A DNA stretch of 64,000 nucleotides from assembly GCA_035935655.1 (NCBI GenBank), contig DASYWW010000015.1, positions 53,015 through 117,014 of the forward strand, given 5' to 3'. The position numbers and the translations under genes were made by a program. Below the pieces are notes generated by a model. It was not told the origin of the DNA. It made no database searches and worked only from the letters and a program-made list of their open reading frames with translations. This DNA comes from Candidatus Bathyarchaeia archaeon (lineage in GTDB: Archaea; Thermoproteota; Bathyarchaeia; 40CM-2-53-6). Positions 1 to 8,720 of the stretch are shown here, one piece after another. Numbering within the stretch: the stretch's first letter is position 1; the number at the start of each line of letters is the position of its first letter.

Positions 1-1086
1 ACGATCTTCACGCTCAACCCAGGGACAGGATTCCTGGAAGAGGCAGAAATCAACAGAATCCTCTCCTACGATTACAAAGGGGAAATGGTGTCGATCCTGG
101 GCCGAAGGGTGGACTCCCTTGTCACGCCAAATCATAGGGTCCTCTATGTTCAAAGCGCAACGCGAAATCCACGGTTGGGGTACGTCGAGGCAAGACAGGT
201 CTTAGAGAGGCATACTCTGCGCCTGCCGCTGGCGAATGGATGGAATGGAACACCGATGCCAGACCACTATGAATTCCACAACCCATCGTTCCATTGGAAT
301 GCCGAGAATAGATCAACAAGGATAGCGACCGAGGATCTGTTCTACCTCATCGGGCTCTTCATAGCGGACGGTGTAGCTGACGAAATAGACAATCATGCAC
401 GAGTTACAGGGCTTTCCGCGAGGGAATACGTCGAGACCCCCCGTGACTCCCATGGGCGCTTTCAGGCCCTAGTCGCTGCCACAGAATCCGGCCAAGCGAC
501 GGTCACGTACGAGAGGCTGAGCCGGATTAGATTCTGCGTTCCGAAGGAAGACAAGGCACGAACTAGGCTAGAATCAACTCTCGGCCGAAACGGAATTCAT
601 TTCTCATCTTACGCGAATGGAAATGACAAGAACGGAATCATCCAGTTCCATCACCAACCGTTGTACGAACTCTTTAGGGAATGCGGTCACAACGCAAAAG
701 AGAAGCGGATACCTGGTTGGATGCTTCAAGCTGAAGCCAAATGTCTAAGCGCACTCTTTGAGGGCGTAATGGACGGAGATGGTGACAAGACCCACAGATA
801 TCTGACTACAGTGTCCTCTCCTCTCGTAAGAGACTTTGCCGAACTTTCATTCAAACTCGGTCTTGCGGTACATGTTCAGGAAGACGAAGGCTCCGAGACG
901 CGTTTGCGAGATGGGCGACACATACGCGGTGGAAGAACATTTCACATCTCTGTCTCCGAGACGAGACCCTTTCTGACCAGGGATAATTTTCACGAAACAG
1001 ATTACGAGGGAAAAGTCTGGTGTCTTGAAACCGACAACGGAAACTTTCTAGTCGAGCGGAACGGAACCTTCTTCTTTTCAGGCAAC
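1..1086 (+). mobile_element. Intein with LAGLIDADG homing endonuclease (C-terminal 362 residues)
   Basis: Splicing blocks are visible. Block B is VTPNHRVLY (T-x-x-H) at about residue 40. Two LAGLIDADG motifs follow: LIGLFIADG at 346-372 and LFEGVMDGDG at 754-783. Block F is VWCLETDNGNF and block G is FFSGN|S, with the terminal Asn at 1084-1086 and Ser+1 at 1087-1089. The N-terminal Cys/Ser block A is upstream of the window. The penultimate residue is Gly rather than the usual His. The endonuclease looks intact because both acidic motifs are present. Whether it splices cannot be judged here, but the extein needs splicing to be functional and the frame is unbroken, so active splicing is likely. 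Confidence 0.93.
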
Positions 1087-1740
1087 TCGATGGCTGTTTA
1101 CGGGGACCAGACTCCGCCATTCGACGAGAGCTTACCGAGGAGGCCTGAGGACCCTTACGGCGCCGCCAAGTCCTACTGTGAAAACGTGCTTGAGATATTC
1201 GCGCGCATACATGGGTTCGAGCACGTCATCATCCGTCCACACAATGTGTACGGCGCGCGACAGAATGTCGCTGACCCGTATCGTAACGTGTTGGGAATAT
1301 GGATCAACAGAATCCTGCGACGAAAGCCCCCGATCATATATGGAGACGGGGAACAATCCAGAGCGTTCAGCTACATTGAAGATGTAACACCCGCGATCGC
1401 AAACGCCGGATTCACGCCCAAGGCAAAAGGCCAGATCATCAATGTTGGAAGCGACGAGGCCGTCAGTATCCGCAAGGCCTGCGGCTTGCTCTTGCAAGTA
1501 ATGGGATCCGAGTTCAAGCCAACTTTCCAAGACGCGCGTCCTGGAGAAGTGAAACACGCATTCTGCACGATTCAGAAATCTATTGACCTTCTCGGATATG
1601 AGACCCAGCACAGTCTGAAAGACGGTCTCACAAAGATGGTTGCATGGGCGAGACATGTGGGACCCCAACAGCCAACCTACACCCTGCCGCTCGAGATTAC
1701 AAGGGGAGCGCCTAAGGTGTGGGTTGAGAGATCTATGTGA
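1..1740 (+). CDS. NAD-dependent sugar-nucleotide epimerase/dehydratase interrupted by an intein (5' end outside window)
   Basis: The frame is open from base 1, so the gene starts upstream of the window. The first 362 visible codons are intein. The extein resumes at 1087 with S-M-A-V-Y-G, the SDR-family catalytic Ser motif, then the Y-x-x-x-K pair in PYGAAK. It continues through the usual C-terminal half (IRPHNVYG, YGDGEQSRAFSYIEDV, RPGEVKHAF). This matches extended short-chain dehydrogenases of the GalE/RmlB/WcaG type that epimerise or dehydrate nucleotide sugars with bound NAD. The Rossmann GxxGxxG half lies outside the window. The intein-free homologue at 30.6 kb has FASSAAVYG at the same place. 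Substrate cannot be told from sequence. It sits beside a galU remnant, which fits nucleotide-sugar metabolism. Confidence 0.88.
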   Translation, partial: TIFTLNPGTGFLEEAEINRILSYDYKGEMVSILGRRVDSLVTPNHRVLYVQSATRNPRLGYVEARQVLERHTLRLPLANGWNGTPMPDHYEFHNPSFHWNAENRSTRIATEDLFYLIGLFIADGVADEIDNHARVTGLSAREYVETPRDSHGRFQALVAATESGQATVTYERLSRIRFCVPKEDKARTRLESTLGRNGIHFSSYANGNDKNGIIQFHHQPLYELFRECGHNAKEKRIPGWMLQAEAKCLSALFEGVMDGDGDKTHRYLTTVSSPLVRDFAELSFKLGLAVHVQEDEGSETRLRDGRHIRGGRTFHISVSETRPFLTRDNFHETDYEGKVWCLETDNGNFLVERNGTFFFSGNSMAVYGDQTPPFDESLPRRPEDPYGAAKSYCENVLEIFARIHGFEHVIIRPHNVYGARQNVADPYRNVLGIWINRILRRKPPIIYGDGEQSRAFSYIEDVTPAIANAGFTPKAKGQIINVGSDEAVSIRKACGLLLQVMGSEFKPTFQDARPGEVKHAFCTIQKSIDLLGYETQHSLKDGLTKMVAWARHVGPQQPTYTLPLEITRGAPKVWVERSM

Positions 1741-1770
1741 CTTGGCTCTTCACCTATCATGTCTCCGTCG

Positions 1771-1882
1771 TCGTTGAAAGAGACAACAGCGAAAACAGAC
1801 ATCGTTTCCTGCGGATGTTCTCTTGATTTGCTGAGAGTAGTCTTGTTCCCAGACCCACAGCAGGGACGACCACTTTCCTCAA
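1771..1882 (-). pseudogene. 5' remnant of a galU (UTP-glucose-1-phosphate uridylyltransferase) gene
   Basis: Read on the minus strand from a TTG at 1882, the frame gives RKVVVPAVGLGTRLLS. This is nearly the same as the N-terminus of the intact galU at 9575 (KKAVIPAAGLGTRLLS). DNA similarity continues past this point but shifts frame after the GLGTRLLS segment, and no further galU sequence follows. Upstream of the start, an ATTACTAGCT(C) segment lies 55-65 bp away in both copies, so the promoter region was copied too. This is a decayed duplicate, not a gene. Confidence 0.75.
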
Positions 1883-2145
1883 CAGTACAGAACCCCCTCC
1901 CCGAGAACCGGCGTAAGTGTTTTCACAGTTTATTATTACTAGCTCGATTCTGTTGTGCCCAAGTCCCACCCGAGAATCAGAACGATTACGCGCCCAATCG
2001 GAACTAGGGATCGCGAATTGGATCTGCTGGACAAGGTATGTAGCTCGATAGAGCAGGCATGACCTAGATTGACGAAGCCGCCCAGCGCTAGACCCGTCTA
2101 TAGACCCAAGATGTTAAATCTGTATCGGACAAAAACCGGCCGTTT

Positions 2146-4050
2146 ATGAAAATACAGTTTTCAATATTAATGACAACCATCTTCCTCATCGCAGTCATTG
2201 CTTTCCCAGTCCGAACGATAACTCCCTCAGCGAATACTCCTCACCAGTTAGCCCTGTCCCAGTTGACTGTCCAACAGCAGAGACTTTTGAGCGGCTTATC
2301 CCAAGCTTTGCTGAGCGACCACGGTGACAACGGAGACAACAGTGGTGGAGGGCAAGGAAACAATTACACTCCCACCAACCAGAACGGTTGCGGCTCTCCA
2401 AACTATGGGAACAATATCAAGGTAAACCAAGATTGTACTAGAATCAACGGCGGAAGCCCGCAGAACGAGCCCGGCATAGCTATTGACAAGTTCAATCCAC
2501 AACACGTCGTAGCCTCTTACAACGACTATCGCCGTGGAGACGGCACCTGCGGAACCTCGTACAGCCTCGACGGTGGACAGACATGGAAGGACTCGACAGT
2601 CGCCAACAACAATGTTCCGGGCGCACCATACGGCGCGCCTCCTTTTGGCCGCGAATATTTCCAGGCGAGCGGAGACACCTCGGTAGCCTGGGACACCAGG
2701 GGCAATGCCTATGTGGCATGCCAGGAATTTGACCGGCCCTTTACCACCAACAGCAACGACACTAGCAGCGGAATATACGTCTACAGATCAACACAGAATA
2801 ACGGGGGATCATGGAACTACCTTCCAAACTTCGTAGCCGCAAACCCCGATTTTGCAAACGAAGCAAGCCTCCTCGACAAGCCATACATGACAGTCGACAA
2901 CAATGTTAACAGCCCGTTCCGAGACCGCGTCTACGTCAGCTGGACACTCTTCGCCGCAGACGGAACCGCAAAGATCTATGAGGCATACTCCGCTAGCTAT
3001 GGACAGACATGGAGCAGCTCAGTCCTCGTAACAACAACCAGCTCCTACTGTCCGAATTCCGTCTCTACACCAGGTACCTGCGACGCTAACCAAGACTCGC
3101 AGCCATTTGTCGCCTCTGACGGAACCCTCTATATCGTCTTCAACAACTACAACAACGCGCTCAGCTCGGCAACCGACAATCGGAACCAGATATTGATAGC
3201 GAAATCCACCACCGGCGGCGCCAGCTTCAGCCCACTAGTCAAAGTCTCAGACTTTTTCGATCTGCCAGACTGCGCAACTTACCAGAACGGACAAGACTTC
3301 GGCCGAGCATGCATACCTGAAAAGGGCTCACAGCAAAACTCTGTCTTCCGAGCAGTAAACTACCCAAGCGGCTCCGCTAACCCGACAGACCCGAACGCGA
3401 TCACGGTCACCTTCGGCTCCTACATCAACGTACACTCGAACGAGGCTAACGGATGCGTCCCGAACTCGTTCAGCTCCTCCACAGGCCAGAACCTCTTCAC
3501 AGGAGTCAAAACACCCGGAGCATGCAACAACGACATTCTGATCAGCGTCTCAACCAACGCAGGAGCAAGCTTCACAGGCACAACAACCGACCCACGAGCA
3601 CTCGCAACCGTAACCCAAACCACCGGACAGGCAACCACCGATCAGTGGTGGGAATGGGCCTCCTACAACAATAACGGCAGACTCTTCGTCTCCTACTATG
3701 ACCGTCAATACGGCAATGACGAGTCTAACGGTCAAATGGACATTAGCGTCTCTGGCTCAATTGACCTTGTACACTTCAGTTCCGTGCGAGTATCCTCATC
3801 GTCAATGCCGTTATCAACCCAGTTCAGAAACGGACGAGGCAACAGTCTCTTCTTCGGCGACTACGCTGGGCTGTCCGCAGTCAATGCACCGATCCCCATC
3901 TGGGCCGACACACGGAACTTCCAACCGTTCCTCTGTCCAGGCACGGCAACACCCGGCAACCCACCGCAACTCTGCAGCGTCCAATTCAACACAACCGTAA
4001 GCAACGATCAAGACATCTACGTATCGGTCAACCTACAAAACATACAATAA
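2146..4050 (+). CDS. Secreted BNR-repeat (sialidase-like) beta-propeller protein
   Basis: 634 residues. An N-terminal signal peptide (hydrophobic about residues 7-22) is followed by a Gly/Asn-rich linker and a propeller. Asp-box/BNR motifs are SLDGGQTW (about residue 140), SYGQTW, TTGGASF and TNAGASF, each near a strand turn. BNR propellers occur in sialidases and other secreted glycan-binding proteins. I do not see the full Arg triad and catalytic Tyr/Glu set of a true sialidase, so enzymatic activity is not claimed. There is no C-terminal membrane anchor, so the protein is probably released or associated with the cell envelope. A TTAAAT element about 30 bp upstream of the ATG would give a short leader. 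A hairpin terminator follows the stop codon directly. Confidence 0.72.
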   Translation: MKIQFSILMTTIFLIAVIAFPVRTITPSANTPHQLALSQLTVQQQRLLSGLSQALLSDHGDNGDNSGGGQGNNYTPTNQNGCGSPNYGNNIKVNQDCTRINGGSPQNEPGIAIDKFNPQHVVASYNDYRRGDGTCGTSYSLDGGQTWKDSTVANNNVPGAPYGAPPFGREYFQASGDTSVAWDTRGNAYVACQEFDRPFTTNSNDTSSGIYVYRSTQNNGGSWNYLPNFVAANPDFANEASLLDKPYMTVDNNVNSPFRDRVYVSWTLFAADGTAKIYEAYSASYGQTWSSSVLVTTTSSYCPNSVSTPGTCDANQDSQPFVASDGTLYIVFNNYNNALSSATDNRNQILIAKSTTGGASFSPLVKVSDFFDLPDCATYQNGQDFGRACIPEKGSQQNSVFRAVNYPSGSANPTDPNAITVTFGSYINVHSNEANGCVPNSFSSSTGQNLFTGVKTPGACNNDILISVSTNAGASFTGTTTDPRALATVTQTTGQATTDQWWEWASYNNNGRLFVSYYDRQYGNDESNGQMDISVSGSIDLVHFSSVRVSSSSMPLSTQFRNGRGNSLFFGDYAGLSAVNAPIPIWADTRNFQPFLCPGTATPGNPPQLCSVQFNTTVSNDQDIYVSVNLQNIQ

Positions 4051-4091
4051 TTGAAAGGGGGTCCGAAAACTCTCCTTTCAACCCCTATTTT
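4051..4091 (+). terminator. Hairpin plus T-rich tail after the BNR gene
   Basis: TTGAAAGG (4051-4058) pairs perfectly with CCTTTCAA (4074-4081) across a 15-nt loop. CCCCTATTTTTCC follows. It starts at the base after the TAA stop, as expected for a transcription terminator. Confidence 0.6.
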
Positions 4092-4237
4092 TCCTGAAAT
4101 CCAAACACAGTCGATCATATCGAGGTCTTTTCTACAATGTCACAATATCGCACTCACACACTTTCACGCCTTCAGACCGTTCCCTTACTTGTTGTTGCAG
4201 GCGTTTGTTTCGAGCTGGACGATTCAGATCTGGAGAG

Positions 4238-4470
4238 CTAGGCTGGTGTGCGGGATGGGAAAACTTCGTCAAACTTGGGCAAGGGTCTTGATTGCGCCCG
4301 CCGCTTGCGTCTCCTGTCTATGAAGAGGGCTAATGCTATTGCGACTGGGATGATTACGACGATTGCGAATGAGTAGGGTGGGTTCAGCCAGAAGAGTATA
4401 AGAGTGCTGTCACGGCTATAGGCGGAAACCTGCGCATTCTGATTAGTTGAGCCGGACCCCCCGAGGAACA
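4238..4470 (-). pseudogene. Out-of-frame C-terminal membrane anchor of the adjacent propeller gene
   Basis: Directly after the poly-G run (minus-strand sense) the +1 frame encodes a Gly/Ser/Thr linker. A transmembrane helix (about 17 hydrophobic residues, VVIIPVAIALALF) and a basic stop-transfer RRRKRR follow. This is the normal end of an archaeal surface-anchored protein. In the frame of the upstream gene the reading instead ends within 15 codons of the tract. The segment is best read as the separated C-terminus of the 4443-5564 gene. One G fewer (11 instead of 12) would join them. Confidence 0.65.
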
Positions 4471-5564
4471 CCCCCCCCCCCCGGTCCAACCGCGATTGTC
4501 TGCGCCATTGAAGCAAGCTGGTCAGGCAGTTCAAGTTTCCATGCCTGATTCAGGTTGGAATCATACTTCATCGTAAACGCTGCCTCGCTTGACTGTCCAA
4601 ACAAGTAGACCCCTGATGCGTCCGAGGCGATGGAGGATCCGAAAACCTCCAGGCCGATGGGGGTAAAACTAACGGCCTTGACTAAACCCCCGTCGAGACC
4701 GTACTTCCGAACGAAACCTAAAGTTGACCATTGTGTCGAGCCGGTAACATAGACAGCCTGTCCACCTCCTGAGACGCCGGTAGACTCGTCAATCCCCGCT
4801 ATGCCCGCGAACTCGTCCGTCCTAACTGGGTTCCCATTTTCATCGTACGCTACCATGAAACCATCACTTGTTCCATGAAGGGTTTGACCGGGCAGATTTT
4901 CCACGACCCATCCAACAAGATAGACACCGGACGATCCGGCATAGACTGCCTTGACTACGCCTGACGAGTTCGCGAACGTGTGACTCCAGACGAGGGTCCC
5001 CCTAGAATCGTATTTCTCGACAAACATTCTGCTGGGATTGTTCTGTTGTGCAGTGCCTGCGACGTAGACTCCTCCGGTTCCAGCTGATATCGCTGCCGGC
5101 GTCGAATTTGCGTGCGGCACGAGAATCGTCCACATCCTTTGGCCCTGGAGGTCAAACTTGATAATCTGGGTGCCCCCCTTTGCGGCAGCCGTAAAGTACA
5201 GTCCGTCCGTTCCCACAGTTATCGCAGGCCTGTTGGGCGTGTAATTGGTCGAGAGAGAAGAGTCTCCAAAAAACTCGGTCCAAGCCTGATGCCCGGTCTG
5301 GTCATACGCCCTCAGGAAGAACTCTGACGCAGGAGGCCCAGAGACAGTTGGGACAGACGCGGCATATCCCGTTGCAAACAGTCCTGTAGTCGAAGCTGCC
5401 ACCGATGTTACCATGTTTGCTTGCCCACCCCCAAACTGGTCTGTCCACAAGGGCACGGGCTTCCAAGCCACGCCACCCGAGAGAGCAGCACCCACTATGC
5501 CCAAGAGCAGGAACGGCACGAGCCCCATCAGGACAATCAAACCGATCGGGCCTAGGTTACTCAT
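4443..5564 (-). CDS. Membrane-associated beta-propeller (SBBP-like) surface protein, frameshifted at its C-terminus
   Basis: 373 residues as written. A hydrophobic N-terminal helix (about residues 5-30) is followed by roughly 50-residue repeats. Each contains a phrase such as GxYVAG / GVYLVGW / AVYVTGS, then a line like (F/W)-x-(K/R)-(K/Y)-(Y/F)-D-x-x-G-x-x-(V/L)-W. That pattern is typical of SBBP/PQQ-like propeller repeats. The protein should lie outside the membrane. The last 14 codons (from the G tract) are probably not native. The authentic C-terminus appears to be the TM anchor in the next frame. Function of the propeller is unknown. Confidence 0.68.
   Translation of the reverse strand: MSNLGPIGLIVLMGLVPFLLLGIVGAALSGGVAWKPVPLWTDQFGGGQANMVTSVAASTTGLFATGYAASVPTVSGPPASEFFLRAYDQTGHQAWTEFFGDSSLSTNYTPNRPAITVGTDGLYFTAAAKGGTQIIKFDLQGQRMWTILVPHANSTPAAISAGTGGVYVAGTAQQNNPSRMFVEKYDSRGTLVWSHTFANSSGVVKAVYAGSSGVYLVGWVVENLPGQTLHGTSDGFMVAYDENGNPVRTDEFAGIAGIDESTGVSGGGQAVYVTGSTQWSTLGFVRKYGLDGGLVKAVSFTPIGLEVFGSSIASDASGVYLFGQSSEAAFTMKYDSNLNQAWKLELPDQLASMAQTIAVGPGGGGVPRGVRLN
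4471..4482. repeat. C12 homopolymer tract
   Basis: Twelve consecutive C (G on the coding minus strand) lie exactly at the point where the reading frame of the membrane propeller gene is lost. This is either a slippage (phase-variable) tract or a base-count error in the assembly. Confidence 0.95.
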
Positions 5565-5670
5565 CTCATGACTAGTTGGGGTCTAAGACAGATATTGTTT
5601 CCTCCAAGGACATCTCTACCAGACGCAGTGATAAAGCGTTACGACGAAAGCAGGGAAATGGCACAGGTAT

Positions 5671-6606
5671 CTATTCGACCACTGACTTGTTTGCCGGCTT
5701 CATGCCGCGATAGAGTCTGAGCGCCTCGGTCAGCCGCCTGATCGATTCTTGAGTATAGGGCTCGCATTGAAACATAATGTGCTGCACGCCGAGGTCTGCA
5801 TAACCGCGCATCGCTTCTGCGATCTCCTCAACTGTGCCGGTTAGGGGATTGTCGATATTGTCGAAGAAGCTCGGTCTCTTCGGCTGTAGATCAGGGAACC
5901 AGAGCGCGATGAACGCTGTGACCCCGAGCGTCTGGGGGTCGCGCCTGACCTCGCGACACGCCGCCTCGATCTTAGCGAACCGCCCGGTCATGGTTTCAGG
6001 CTTACCCATGTAGCCGGTGTTCCAGAGGTCAGCATACCCTGCTGTCAATTTGAGCAAACGTGGACCCTCGCCTCCCACCAGCAACGGCGGCCCGTCTGAC
6101 CGCGGACCACGCGGCACGATTTCGCAGTTACGCGCCTCGTAATACCGTCCCGCGAAATCGACATGCCCCTCACGCAGCAGCGGCTTGAGAATCTGCAAAG
6201 CTTCTTCGAACCGATCCACGCGATGATCGAAGGGCAACCCGAACGCTTGATACTCCGGCTCGTTCCAGCCCGCGCCAACCCCGAGAATCAATCTCCCGTG
6301 ACTCACCTCGTCTAGGGTCGTCGCCATTTTCGCTAGTATCGCGGGGTTACGGAAGGAATTGCACGTCACTAGCGTGCCTAGCTCTACGCGCCGTGTCGCC
6401 TCTGCCAATGCCGCCAGCATGGTCCAGCATTCCCAGATTCCCCGGGTCGGCTGACCAGGATATCGATAGAAGAGATGGTCAGGGAGCCAGATGCTGTCGA
6501 AGCCATCCTTCTCCGCTTGCCGCGCGACCGCACGAATCGAGTCATAAGTACGCTTGGAGTAGTTTTCGCGGTCGTTCGCGATAAAGACCAGAAGCCCAAT
6601 CTTCAC
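5671..6606 (-). CDS. LLM-class F420-dependent oxidoreductase (luciferase-like)
   Basis: 311 residues, full length for the family. Luciferase-like TIM-barrel hallmarks are visible: DGFDSIWLPDH near residue 35, VELGTLVTCNSFRNPAILAKMATTLDEVSHGRLILGVGAGW at about 80-115, and PPLLVGGEGPRLLKLTAGYADLWN at about 175-200. Archaeal and actinobacterial members use coenzyme F420 for hydride transfer, and the protein would be cytoplasmic. The substrate is unknown. It is monocistronic, with an ATG start. Confidence 0.9.
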   Translation of the reverse strand: MKIGLLVFIANDRENYSKRTYDSIRAVARQAEKDGFDSIWLPDHLFYRYPGQPTRGIWECWTMLAALAEATRRVELGTLVTCNSFRNPAILAKMATTLDEVSHGRLILGVGAGWNEPEYQAFGLPFDHRVDRFEEALQILKPLLREGHVDFAGRYYEARNCEIVPRGPRSDGPPLLVGGEGPRLLKLTAGYADLWNTGYMGKPETMTGRFAKIEAACREVRRDPQTLGVTAFIALWFPDLQPKRPSFFDNIDNPLTGTVEEIAEAMRGYADLGVQHIMFQCEPYTQESIRRLTEALRLYRGMKPANKSVVE

Positions 6607-6772
6607 TGCTTGTTCACGCGCCTCTCTCCTACAATATCGAGTATCTCTCAGAGTGAATAGTGAAACTAATCAAAGCTTACCTCTACGAGAAATCGGTTAA
6701 CGGACAAGAGACGCTCCCCGTATTCCCAGATTCTATATATCCCACGATCTGACGGCGATCGGGACCGTCACT

Positions 6773-7885
6773 TTGAACCGGCCATCCCTCGTCCATCTCC
6801 TAGTTTCGATCCTCTTTCTCGCCCTCTTGTCGCCATTCTTTCTCTCCGTTTATGCAACGCCCCCTTACACCGTTGGCATCGCCGAGGGTCAGTGGGCCAT
6901 CTACGCTCCAGTCAACGTGACCTATCATGAAATCGGTGTGCAAAATCATCCTGAACCCGAGTCCATCAAGGACCTGAACCTAACAGACCATATCACAGCA
7001 ACCGTCCAACACCTCTACTCCCCAAAAAACGTCACAATACAATCAGTCTCGACCTACAAGAACTCCACAACCCGGACCATATTCTATAACGGCGACGTGT
7101 CAACCGGAAATGGAAATCTGACCTTCGGACTCATCGCGGGAGGATTATCAGCTGGGGACCATATATGGACCGGAGCCTATTCCGTGTATACCCCAACGAT
7201 AAACCAGACCATCCTAATGTCGTATCTCGGCTTAACGAGACCGGTGAATATTCTCAATTTTACACAGCGACCCTACGGGAACCTAGTCGTCAATCTCGTC
7301 TACGTCTGGGACCAGGCGAGTGGGATAACTCTCGAATCCAAGATTCTAGCTGTCCTCCATAATTCAAGCGGCGACGGCGCATACCTGCAGTATACTGATG
7401 TCAAGATCCAATCCACAAACATCTTCTCCAACCCGAGCACTCCAGACTTCGCACTCACCGTAGCAAGTCCTCCCTCCGTAGCGAGCGGCGTCATAGCCAC
7501 TTTCACGATAACGATAGCACCGTTCAACGGGTTCACCGACACAGTTACCTTAACCGACACTGTTCCCGCGGGTCTATCCTGCGACACGATCAGTCCCAAT
7601 ACAATATCAGGCTCGAGAGTAGTATACTTGAGCTGCTATTCAGCACTCCGCGGCACCTACAACGTAACTATAACGGGATCCAGCGGCCTCAATACCCACA
7701 CCAGGACAGCGACGATCAAGGTGACTGCTGCTCCAAGTCAGACACCACCTGCCCCTGCAACGATCCTAGGACTGGCACCAACAATATTCTTCGCGATAAT
7801 CGCGGTCATACTCGCCATTGCAGGAACCGGCGGCCATCTAATCCTGAGATCCAGATCACAAACGAGACAAACAGCCACTAACTAG
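6773..7885 (+). CDS. Secreted, C-terminally anchored Ig-like surface protein
   Basis: 370 residues from a TTG start. A signal peptide (about 8-28) is followed by a N-x-(S/T)-rich globular part of roughly 200 residues with no family I recognise. Next comes one Ig-like/NEW3-type sandwich (FALTVASPPSVASG ... YNVTITGSSGLNTHTRTATIKVT), a short Pro-rich spacer, a TM helix (about 338-358) and a basic tail. The sandwich resembles those in the proteins at 24.6 and 26.9 kb. It is probably displayed on the cell surface and glycosylated. Confidence 0.65.
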   Translation: MNRPSLVHLLVSILFLALLSPFFLSVYATPPYTVGIAEGQWAIYAPVNVTYHEIGVQNHPEPESIKDLNLTDHITATVQHLYSPKNVTIQSVSTYKNSTTRTIFYNGDVSTGNGNLTFGLIAGGLSAGDHIWTGAYSVYTPTINQTILMSYLGLTRPVNILNFTQRPYGNLVVNLVYVWDQASGITLESKILAVLHNSSGDGAYLQYTDVKIQSTNIFSNPSTPDFALTVASPPSVASGVIATFTITIAPFNGFTDTVTLTDTVPAGLSCDTISPNTISGSRVVYLSCYSALRGTYNVTITGSSGLNTHTRTATIKVTAAPSQTPPAPATILGLAPTIFFAIIAVILAIAGTGGHLILRSRSQTRQTATN

Positions 7886-8204
7886 ATTTTCCCAAAGATC
7901 CAGGCGCCGAGAAACCCCTGAACCGCCAGAGACTAAGACCCTCTTTCCCTGAAACGGAATATGATCAATGGACTCCTTGATCTCTTCTATGTATTCCTCG
8001 ATCATCGCGTCCATCAATTCTAGCACGAGACCTATCTTATCCCTAGACTAGGATACCTGTTCGTGCGAATAGTATTTGTGCAATGAGCTTCGAGCCTGCA
8101 CTCATTTATCTTGGTCATCCTAACCATAGCGTAACCAAGTTACCGGGCAGGAACTCCATTGTTCAAATACCAACGAAAGCGCCTGACTAATTCAAGAGAG
8201 AACG

Positions 8205-8291
8205 ATGAGCTGCTGCGACTATTGCGACGAAGGATGCGCCTGCGAATGCTGCACAATAGAGGGACCTCGGGCCGAACAAGGAAAGCGATGA
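8205..8291 (+). CDS. Cysteine-rich 28-residue mini-protein
   Basis: The ATG at 8205 opens a 28-codon frame starting MSCCDYCDEGCACECC and ending in a polar tail. Seven of the first 16 residues are Cys, arranged CC-x2-C-x3-C-x-C-x-CC, a composition seen in metallothionein-like and metal-relay peptides. A purine-rich AAGAGAGAA precedes the ATG. The stop is 6 nt before the TTG start of the next gene, which suggests translational coupling. Assignment as a real gene rests on composition and spacing only. Confidence 0.5.
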   Translation: MSCCDYCDEGCACECCTIEGPRAEQGKR

Positions 8292-8297
8292 CCACCA

Positions 8298-8639
8298 TTG
8301 CTTAGTCCCGAGAGCGATCAAGAGAAAGGAGAGGTATCTCCGTTTTATTGCGATCTTTCAGCCCTAGACCAGGAACAGAGAAAACGACACAGCATCCTGG
8401 CAAAGGATCTATTCCCGACGCACCTCGAAATCAAAGAACTACCCGACGGCTATGGAATCCGGTTTCCGAACAAACCCCTTCTTTTCAAAGGATTATCGGA
8501 GTGGGCTACTCTGGAGCAACTCTGCTGCCCATTCCTAACACTCACCCTAGAGCTGCAACGTGATCACGGACCCATATGGTTGAAGGCAACAGGACAAAAC
8601 GGCGTCAAGGATTTCCTTCGAGCAGAACTCGGGATCTAG
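8298..8639 (+). CDS. Conserved hypothetical protein with FYCD and LCCPF motifs
   Basis: 113 residues from a TTG start. Seen in sequence: FYCDLSAL near residue 16, LPDGYGIRFP near 48, LEQLCCPFLTLTLEL near 71 and a C-terminal amphipathic segment. I recall similar short proteins (Cys-Asp near the N-terminus, Leu-Cys-Cys-Pro-Phe in the middle) in bacterial metal-handling neighbourhoods, but cannot name the family. Pairing with the Cys-rich mini-protein supports a thiol or metal role as inference. Confidence 0.6.
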   Translation: MLSPESDQEKGEVSPFYCDLSALDQEQRKRHSILAKDLFPTHLEIKELPDGYGIRFPNKPLLFKGLSEWATLEQLCCPFLTLTLELQRDHGPIWLKATGQNGVKDFLRAELGI

Positions 8640-8692
8640 TCGAGACCTACAGTCAGTGCATGCCAAGGACGCAGAGCCAGATCCGAAAACTG

Positions 8693-8720
8693 GAGCCCTT
8701 CCAATTCAGTTGGAGGGCTC
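8693..8720. terminator. Bidirectional hairpin between convergent genes
   Basis: GAGCCC-T-TCCAA and TTGGA-GGGCTC form an 11-bp stem with one bulge and a 5-nt loop. It lies between the hypothetical gene (plus) and galU (minus) and overlaps the last codons of galU. Confidence 0.5.
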
